In this document: piece after piece, positions 25,221-30,035 of the stretch | Position numbering within the stretch: position 1 is the first letter of the stretch | How the letters are laid out: each line of letters begins with the position of its first letter | Assembly (NCBI GenBank): GCA_910580005.1 | Contig: CAJTXH010000021.1 | Span: 1 to 30,035, forward strand | DNA length: 30,035 nucleotides | Source of the DNA: an uncultured Lachnospiraceae bacterium | GTDB lineage: Bacteria; Bacillota; Clostridia; Lachnospirales; Lachnospiraceae | Reading direction: 5' to 3' | Notes under the pieces: model-generated | Told to the model about the DNA's origin: nothing | The model's database searches: none | Seen by the model: the letters and a program-made list of their open reading frames with translations, nothing else | Program-made: the position numbers and the translations under genes

Positions 25221-25250
25221 TATATAATTATATATAATTATATATAATTA
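25221..25250. repeat. Three perfect tandem copies of TATATAATTA
   Basis: A 10-bp unit repeated three times without change, ending directly next to the ribH stop codon (25251-25253). It fills most of the gap before yqeG. Such short AT repeats change copy number by slippage; no function is apparent. Confidence 0.85.
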
Positions 25251-25715
25251 TCATGCCTGTTTTGCAAGGTTAACCATTTCTATTGCACCCAATGCACAGT
25301 CATAACCTTTATTGCCTGCCTTTGTGCCTGCACGCTCTATTGCCTGTTGTATATTGTCTGTTGTGACAATGCCAAACATTACAGGTATACCAGATTCAAG
25401 GCTTATACTTGCAATCCCTTTTGCTGTTTCGTTGCATACAAGGTCATAGTGGCTTGTTGCACCACGTATTACTGCACCAAGGCATATAACTGCATCATAT
25501 TTTCCTGACATTGCCATTTTCTTTGCCATAAATGGTATTTCAAATGCACCAGGAACCCATGCCAGTGTTATATTGTCATCTTCAACACCATGCCTTACAA
25601 GCCCGTCCCGTGCACCGCTTATAAGTTTTGACACAATAAATTCATTAAACCTTGCGCCTACAATTCCAATTTTTAAACCACTTTCTGCTATTACATTTCC
25701 TTCTAATATTTTCAT
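25251..25715 (-). CDS. ribH: 6,7-dimethyl-8-ribityllumazine synthase
   Basis: Condenses 5-amino-6-ribitylaminouracil with 3,4-dihydroxy-2-butanone 4-phosphate to the lumazine, the penultimate step of riboflavin synthesis. The 154-residue length is standard. The conserved stretches are IGIVGARFNEFI near 17-28, WVPGAFEIPFMAKKM near 53-67, and the active-site GAVIRGATSHYD near 81-92 with the catalytic histidine. It follows ribBA by 93 bases; a weak GCGG/CCGC hairpin lies in the gap. GAGGGG sits just before the ATG. Confidence 0.96.
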   Translation of the reverse strand: MKILEGNVIAESGLKIGIVGARFNEFIVSKLISGARDGLVRHGVEDDNITLAWVPGAFEIPFMAKKMAMSGKYDAVICLGAVIRGATSHYDLVCNETAKGIASISLESGIPVMFGIVTTDNIQQAIERAGTKAGNKGYDCALGAIEMVNLAKQA

Positions 25716-25808
25716 AATCCCCTCATTTCTGTACTGCTTTTATAAATTCCAGAACCTGCGGCAGACAGCACACCGCTACAGGCTGGTATATTTAAATTTA
25801 TTATATTA

Positions 25809-27014
25809 TTACTGCAAATCAAGTATATGTCCCATTTTCTCTTTTTTGGTTTTAAGGTAAAATAAATCATATTTACCAGGCTCCATTTCAATAGGCACTC
25901 TCTCTGTTATTTCAAGGTTATAGCCTGCAAGCCCGTATACTTTTAACGGGTTATTTGTCATAAGCCTTAACTTGCGTATGCCAAGGTCAACAAGTATCTG
26001 TGTGCCTATTGTATAATCCCTTGCATCTTCTGGAAAGCCAAGTTCTAAATTGGCTTCAACTGTATCAAGCCCTCCATCCTGGAGCGCATAGGCGCGTATT
26101 TTATTAATAAGCCCTATGCCCCTGCCTTCCTGGCGCATATAAAGGAGCACGCCCCTTCCCTCTTTTGCAATCATTTTCATGGCAGCATCATACTGCTGGC
26201 CGCAGTCACACCTTGCTGAACCAAGCGCATCACCTGTAAGGCATTCTGAATGTACACGGCAAAGCACTGGCTCTCCATCTGTAATATTACCTTTTACAAG
26301 GGCTACATGGTGTTCACCATTTAATTTGTTAATATAACCATATATTGTAAATTCACCATAACGTGTAGGCATCTTTGCTTTTGCTACACACTCTACAAGC
26401 ACTTCATGTTCTTTGCGGTACTGTACAAGGTCTGCTATCCTGCCAAATTTAAGCCCATGTTTTTTTGCAAATTCCAAAAGGTCATCTGTCCTTGCCATGC
26501 TTCCGTCTTCTTTCATTATTTCACAGCAAAGACCAACAGGTTCAAGCCCTGCAAGCCTTACAAGGTCAACAGTTGCCTCAGTATGCCCGTTACGCTCTAA
26601 CACACCGCCGTTTTTTGCCTGTAATGGGAACATATGCCCTGGCATCCTGAAATCTTCTGGCTTTATATCTGGTTCAACAGTTTTCCTGGCTGTTATTGAG
26701 CGCTCATATGCTGAAATGCCTGTAACAGTGTCTTTATAATCTATTGATACGGTAAATGCTGTGCAGTGGTTGTCAGTATTTATTTCACACATCTGGCGCA
26801 GCCCAAGCTTCTTAGTATATGACTCATCCATTGGCATACATATAAGCCCTTTTGCATGGCTTGCCATAAAATTTATATTTTCCTGTGTGGCAAACCTCGC
26901 TGCGCATATAACATCCCCCTCATTTTCCCTGTCCTCATCATCAATTATTACAATATTTTTTCCTGCTTTTAAATCCTCAAGCAGTTCTTCAATAGTGTTA
27001 AATTTTACGTCCAT
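25809..27014 (-). CDS. ribBA: Bifunctional 3,4-dihydroxy-2-butanone-4-phosphate synthase / GTP cyclohydrolase II
   Basis: 401 residues with both halves intact. Residues 1-200 form the RibB domain: IIDDEDRENEGD near 22-33 carries the acidic metal ligands, and GHTEATVDLVRLAG follows. It makes the four-carbon unit from ribulose 5-phosphate. Residues 201-401 form the RibA domain: the zinc ligands are in CLTGDALGSARCDCG, and RQEGRGIGLINKIRAYALQD is the GTP-binding loop. It opens the imidazole ring of GTP. It supplies both starting branches of the pathway. The start is supported by AGGAAG 8 bases upstream. It lies 34 bases after ribE. Confidence 0.96.
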   Translation of the reverse strand: MDVKFNTIEELLEDLKAGKNIVIIDDEDRENEGDVICAARFATQENINFMASHAKGLICMPMDESYTKKLGLRQMCEINTDNHCTAFTVSIDYKDTVTGISAYERSITARKTVEPDIKPEDFRMPGHMFPLQAKNGGVLERNGHTEATVDLVRLAGLEPVGLCCEIMKEDGSMARTDDLLEFAKKHGLKFGRIADLVQYRKEHEVLVECVAKAKMPTRYGEFTIYGYINKLNGEHHVALVKGNITDGEPVLCRVHSECLTGDALGSARCDCGQQYDAAMKMIAKEGRGVLLYMRQEGRGIGLINKIRAYALQDGGLDTVEANLELGFPEDARDYTIGTQILVDLGIRKLRLMTNNPLKVYGLAGYNLEITERVPIEMEPGKYDLFYLKTKKEKMGHILDLQ

Positions 27015-27048
27015 TATTTTCTTCCTTTCTGCAAAATATACCTGGAGG

Positions 27049-27720
27049 CTAAAAACCGTTTTCCATAAGAAAATCCATTGTTATTTCTGGTACACTGCTG
27101 CTTATGTTGCCAACTGGCATGTTCTCTTTAAAAGACAAAAGCCTCCCAACATATTTTCCAATAACATCATTTTCAAGGTTTACAATATCCCCTGTACCTT
27201 TTTGAAGGATAATGGTTTCTTCACCAGTATGCGGTATTACTGATACTGAAAATGTGCTGTCACTGTCACTTACTCCTGCAACTGTAAGGCTTGTTCCGTC
27301 AATTGCCACTGAGCCTTTTTCAACAATATATTTTAAAATGCACTTATCTGTATTTATTGTTACCCATACTGCATTGTCTTCCCTTGCTTTGGAAACTATT
27401 GTGCCAGTGCCATCAATATGCCCCGAAACTATATGCCCGCCAAAGCGCCCGTTTGCAGGCATTGCACGTTCAAGGTTCACCCTGCTTCCTTTTGACAGGC
27501 TTCCAAGTGAACTCCTGCGCAATGTTTCAGCCATTACATCAGCAGTAAAAAGCCCTCCATGTATAGATGTAACTGTAAGGCATACGCCATTTACGGCAAT
27601 ACTATCACCAACCAGGCTTCCCTCCAGTACCTTTGATGCCTGTATTGTAATAACTGCTGAAAGGCTTCCCAGAACAATAGAGCTTATAGTACCCATTTCT
27701 TCTATAATGCCAGTAAACAC
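27049..27720 (-). CDS. ribE: Riboflavin synthase, alpha chain
   Basis: Dismutates two lumazine molecules to riboflavin. It has 223 residues with the two lumazine-binding repeats, beginning MFTGIIEEMGTI and FGGHIVSGHIDGTGTI (the second from about residue 94). The start is GTG at 27720, only one base after the ribD stop; the binding site AAGGCGGG is inside the end of ribD, so translation is coupled. The MFTGIIEE beginning is nearly invariant in the family, which fixes the start. The last 25 residues are a short tail beyond the usual end. Confidence 0.95.
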   Translation of the reverse strand: MFTGIIEEMGTISSIVLGSLSAVITIQASKVLEGSLVGDSIAVNGVCLTVTSIHGGLFTADVMAETLRRSSLGSLSKGSRVNLERAMPANGRFGGHIVSGHIDGTGTIVSKAREDNAVWVTINTDKCILKYIVEKGSVAIDGTSLTVAGVSDSDSTFSVSVIPHTGEETIILQKGTGDIVNLENDVIGKYVGRLLSFKENMPVGNISSSVPEITMDFLMENGF

Positions 27721-27721
27721 T

Positions 27722-28873
27722 TTATATCCCGCCTTCCTTTATTTTACATGCCATTCCATGCTTTTGCCTGGAGCAATACCCACTTGTGCCAGGCTGGATA
27801 TCATATTCCAGAAGGATATCACTTCCAAACTTTTTAATATCCATATTTCCACATATATATGCACCAGCAGGCGATAATACGCTTTCACCCCCTACTGGTG
27901 TATATTTTCCGCTTCCCCCAAATATTTTTGGTGCAATATACGCCTGTACATGGTTTACAATTCCTGCCTTTAATGCGCTGTTATTCAGTGTGCCTCCCCC
28001 TTCAAGAAGTATTCCGTCAATTCCCATGCTTCCAAGCAGACCCATAAGCATTTTTAAATCTGTCCTGCCATCAAGCGGCGCTGTCTTTACAATAACTGCA
28101 CCTTTTTCTTCAAGCTGTTTTATCCTTTTTTCATCTTCTGATACTGTTGCAATAATTGTCTGGACCTTCTGTGCAGTCTTAAGTATATTGCAGTTATCTG
28201 GTATACGCAGGTGGCTGTCGCATATAATCCTTACAGGGTTTCTGCCAGAAGGCAGATGGCATGTAAGTTCCGGGTTATCATTAATAACTGTCTGTACACC
28301 TGCCATAATCCCAGTTAATGCATTTCTTGTTTCTTGGACATAAGCCCTTGCTTCTTCACCTGTTAACCATTTGCTCTCACCTGTATCACATGCCGTCTTG
28401 CCATCAAGTGTCATGGCATACTTCATAACAACGTATGGCGTCTTTGTAGTGATATAATGGAAAAATACAGGGTTCAGTGCGTCACATTCTTCTTTTAAAA
28501 CACCTGTTACAACATTTATTCCTGCATCCCTAAGCTGTTTTATGCCATTTCCTGCAACAAGGCTGTTAGGGTCATCTGAACCAATATACACATTTTTAAT
28601 TCCGTTTTCAATAATTGCCTGTGTACATGGCGGCTGCTTGCCATAATGGCAGCATGGTTCAAGTGTTACATAAATATCTGCCCCATCTGCACCCCCTGTA
28701 AGGTTTTTGAATGCATTGCGCTCTGCATGAAGCCCGCCATACTCTGCATGATATCCTTCTGCAATAATTTCCCCGTCCTTTACAATAACAGCCCCTACAA
28801 GCGGGTTAGGATTAACCCTGCCAATACCGTTACGTGCCAGCTCTATGGCACGTCTCATATATTTTTCTTCCAA
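27722..28873 (-). CDS. ribD: Bifunctional riboflavin deaminase / reductase
   Basis: Deaminates and then reduces the pyrimidine intermediate. I place the start at TTG 28873, giving MEEKYMRRAIELARNG, with AGAGG 7 bases upstream. The longer frame to 28948 runs back through the intrinsic terminator and its T-tract, so it cannot be coding. This gives 383 residues. The deaminase zinc site is HAE at 49-51 and PCCHYGKQPPC at 73-83. The NADPH-dependent reductase domain covers about 145-360 (VVMKYAMTLDGKTA, then LLEGGGTLNNSAL). A 20-residue C-terminal tail with two cysteines is unusual. First gene of the riboflavin operon. Confidence 0.93.
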   Translation of the reverse strand: MEEKYMRRAIELARNGIGRVNPNPLVGAVIVKDGEIIAEGYHAEYGGLHAERNAFKNLTGGADGADIYVTLEPCCHYGKQPPCTQAIIENGIKNVYIGSDDPNSLVAGNGIKQLRDAGINVVTGVLKEECDALNPVFFHYITTKTPYVVMKYAMTLDGKTACDTGESKWLTGEEARAYVQETRNALTGIMAGVQTVINDNPELTCHLPSGRNPVRIICDSHLRIPDNCNILKTAQKVQTIIATVSEDEKRIKQLEEKGAVIVKTAPLDGRTDLKMLMGLLGSMGIDGILLEGGGTLNNSALKAGIVNHVQAYIAPKIFGGSGKYTPVGGESVLSPAGAYICGNMDIKKFGSDILLEYDIQPGTSGYCSRQKHGMACKIKEGGI

Positions 28874-28920
28874 AAAAACACCTCTTTCCATATTCCTTAT
28901 ATTCTGGAGATAAAAGAATA

Positions 28921-28953
28921 AAAGGTAAAAAGCCCTGGATAAAACCAAGGCTT
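28921..28953 (-). terminator. Intrinsic terminator of the FMN riboswitch leader
   Basis: On the minus strand AAGCCTTGG and CCAGGGCTT form a 9-bp stem (one G-U pair; arms 28945-28953 and 28930-28938) around a TTTTAT loop, followed by TTTTTACCTTTTATT. It ends about 50 bases before the ribD start. It is the natural off-switch of the riboswitch, although the aptamer ends some 257 bases upstream. The 257 bases between contain other hairpins (see findings) but no convincing gene. Confidence 0.8.
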
Positions 28954-29210
28954 AAAATCTGAAAGTACAATTATAACTTTATAATTTATATTGCATATAT
29001 TACAGGGAAACATCCTGGACCCAAAAACTGCCTGGTAACAGGTAAAAACATTCCATAATAAATAGTACCTGTATGTATAAACCATATGCTGCTATAGCAG
29101 CTTGGCATATGTGCCTGCACTTACGTCTGGCACAAGCAGCCCCGCTTTCATCTTTGCAGCTTATGTGGCTTTCCTGGCAAATTAAATCCATGCCATATAA
29201 ATATTGTACA

Positions 29211-29328
29211 TCTTCTCTTATCCAGACTTTACTGTCGGCTTTGGAATTACACCAAATCATGCCTTGCGGCTTGCGGGCTTGCTTTTAAAATTACACCGCC
29301 GGTCGGGAATTAAACCCTGCCTTGAAGA
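29211..29328 (-). ncRNA. FMN riboswitch (RFN element)
   Basis: The minus strand carries the conserved core in order: P1 TCTTC...GAAGA closing the element, GGCAGGGT, AATTCCCGACCGGCGGT, AAGCCCGCAAGC, GGTGTAATTCC, AAAGCCGACAGT and AAAGTCTGGAT. This is the standard FMN-binding aptamer. It sits between a strong promoter and the riboflavin genes and should turn the operon off when FMN is plentiful. Confidence 0.97.
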
Positions 29329-29346
29329 ATTATTTACACGTTTGTT

Positions 29347-29375
29347 ATTATATATTATTATTGGGATTTATTCAA
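29347..29375 (-). promoter_or_regulatory. Promoter of the riboflavin operon
   Basis: Minus strand TTGAAT (29375-29370), 17-base spacer, perfect TATAAT (29352-29347). Transcription would start near 29340, about a dozen bases before the FMN aptamer. This fits a riboswitch-led transcript. Confidence 0.82.
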
Positions 29376-29431
29376 GTATTAAGTGAAAGTTTGCAGGACG
29401 GACGCATGAATAAATTGTAATCAAATTAAGA

Positions 29432-29689
29432 TAATTTCCAGTTATCCTTTGTTGGCAAATGGACGCAGGTTTTCCTTGTCCGGCTAAAACTATTCCACTC
29501 CAGGGCACGCTTTCGCTACGATAGCTCACGCAACGGCGCATAAAATCCCTATGCCACAAAAAATGTGGCATTAAGTACGGGATTTAAACGCCGGCGGAGC
29601 TAAAGTGCCCCTGTCATGGAATAATGTTTAGCCTGGACACTGAAAACCCGCTGTCTGCTGGCAAAGCCCAGAATTATAGCTGGAAGTTA
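29432..29689. repeat. Large imperfect palindrome A
   Basis: About 258 bp that folds back on itself over most of its length. The outermost arms are TAATTTCCAG and CTGGAAGTTA. Moving inward come GCAGGTTTTC / GAAAACCCGC, GTCC-GGCTAAA / TTTAGCC-TGGAC, TTCCA / TGGAA, GGGCAC / GTGCCC, ATAAAATCC / GGATTTAAA, and a central hairpin ATGCCACA-AAAAA-TGTGGCAT (29551-29571). GC content is well above the surroundings. No open reading frame is convincing. It is a diverged inverted copy of palindrome B. Confidence 0.75.
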
Positions 29690-29832
29690 TGTTGTGTGGC
29701 AGGTTATCCAGACAGATGGAAGATATAGGAACTGTTGTAGTTTTGTAGTAAATTTGGTTTTCTGGTATTGCTGCTTATTTTTTTACCTATTATCTTAACC
29801 ATTCCAGGTTTTATTGTAAATTTACAATGACA

Positions 29833-30024
29833 GGTTTCATGTGACAGATGCCAGTAATATTCCGTAAAAGGGGCACTTTGGCATCGCCGGCGTTTAAATC
29901 CTGTCCTCAATGTTACAAAAAATGCTAGTTTTTTTGTAACATAAGGATTTTATGCGCCGTTGCGTATGCCATCGTAGCGCAAGCGTGCCCCTGTACGGAA
30001 TATTCTGGCTCTGGCACATAAACC
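29833..30024. repeat. Large imperfect palindrome B (inverted relative to A)
   Basis: About 190 bp, possibly running off the window. Outer arms are GGTTTCATGTG and CACATAAACC, then ATATTCCGT / ACGGAATAT, GGGGCAC / GTGCCCC, GGCGTTTAAATCC / GGATTTTATGCGCC, and a central hairpin with 12-bp arms (ATGTTACAAAAA, 29910-29921, and its complement, 29931-29942). Its reverse complement aligns with A through both arms, for example CGCAACGGCGCATAAAATCC is identical. Just outside lies a 16-bp perfect palindrome, ATTGTAAATTTACAAT (29813-29828). Between A and B (29690-29832) I see no gene. Confidence 0.75.
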
Positions 30025-30035
30025 GTCCGTTCTTA

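Noticed and set aside
27212..27877. Plus-strand 221-codon open frame opposite ribE and the end of ribD
   Set aside because: It is antisense to well-conserved riboflavin genes, shows no recognisable domain and is a by-product of their codon usage.
27786..28343. Plus-strand 185-codon open frame opposite ribD
   Set aside because: Antisense to the conserved RibD reductase domain and without a ribosome binding site or domain.
28874..28948. N-terminal extension of ribD (MVLSRAFYLLFFYLQN...)
   Set aside because: These codons are the terminator stem and its T-tract; the hydrophobic look comes from T-rich DNA. A TTG with a good binding site lies downstream.
29000..29260. Minus-strand 86-codon frame through the FMN riboswitch leader
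   Set aside because: It starts inside the aptamer, has no binding site and a cysteine-rich, non-protein-like composition.
1..30035. tRNA, rRNA or CRISPR array anywhere in the window
   Set aside because: I found no cloverleaf-like stretch, no rRNA-like block and no regularly spaced direct repeats. The only tandem repeat is the 3 x 10-bp AT repeat at 25221-25250.

Overview
The window is AT-rich, and almost every gene is on the minus strand. Gene content (riboflavin operon under an FMN riboswitch, YqeG-type HAD phosphatase, AP2-domain protein, clostridial-style exopolysaccharide cluster) and the strong purine-rich ribosome binding sites suggest a Gram-positive anaerobe of the Clostridia, most likely a Lachnospiraceae gut commensal. 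That assignment is inference from gene families, not from a marker gene.

Reading in the direction of transcription (right to left), the far right (about 29,400-30,035) has no gene. It holds two large imperfect palindromes, A and B, which are diverged inverted copies of one another with paired-base changes in their stems. Next comes a promoter, an FMN riboswitch, a long leader with an intrinsic terminator, and the operon ribD-ribE-ribBA-ribH followed by a yqeG-like gene. A single plus-strand gene (23,867-24,655) encodes an AP2 / degenerate HNH / AP2 protein and converges on yqeG across a shared hairpin terminator. Its upstream region carries a dense inverted-repeat element and, on the other strand, a near-consensus promoter reading into a structured, terminator-like leader. 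Then come a membrane metallophosphoesterase, a DUF3737 beta-helix protein, a DUF1877 protein, and a two-gene AAA15-type ATPase / HEPN protein module with features of a defence or toxin-type system.

From 18,333 to the left edge is a surface polysaccharide locus. An intact tyrosine recombinase gene (17,485-18,333) is followed by a 307-bp segment bounded by two 26-bp sites that match in inverted orientation at 25 of 26 positions. Inside is a strong sigma-A-type promoter pointing at the polysaccharide operon. I read this as an invertible promoter (phase-variation switch) currently in the ON orientation. The first gene of the operon encodes a second, catalytically degenerate tyrosine recombinase, coupled by a TAATG overlap to a WecG/TagA glycosyltransferase.

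The rest of the operon supplies glycosyltransferases (GT4, a decayed GT4 remnant, GT2, a GT42-like protein), two left-handed beta-helix acetyltransferases, a Wzy-type polymerase, a Wzx flippase, and pseudaminic-acid genes (pseB, pseC, pseF, pseI; pseG and pseH are not in the window). An unusual decoration module is made of LicD, a class V aminotransferase and a cytidylyltransferase fused to a Gfo/Idh/MocA domain. The left edge cuts a GT2 gene just after its start. Together these genes predict a phase-variable polysaccharide containing a pseudaminic-type nonulosonic acid, O-acetyl groups and a LicD-transferred phospho-substituent.
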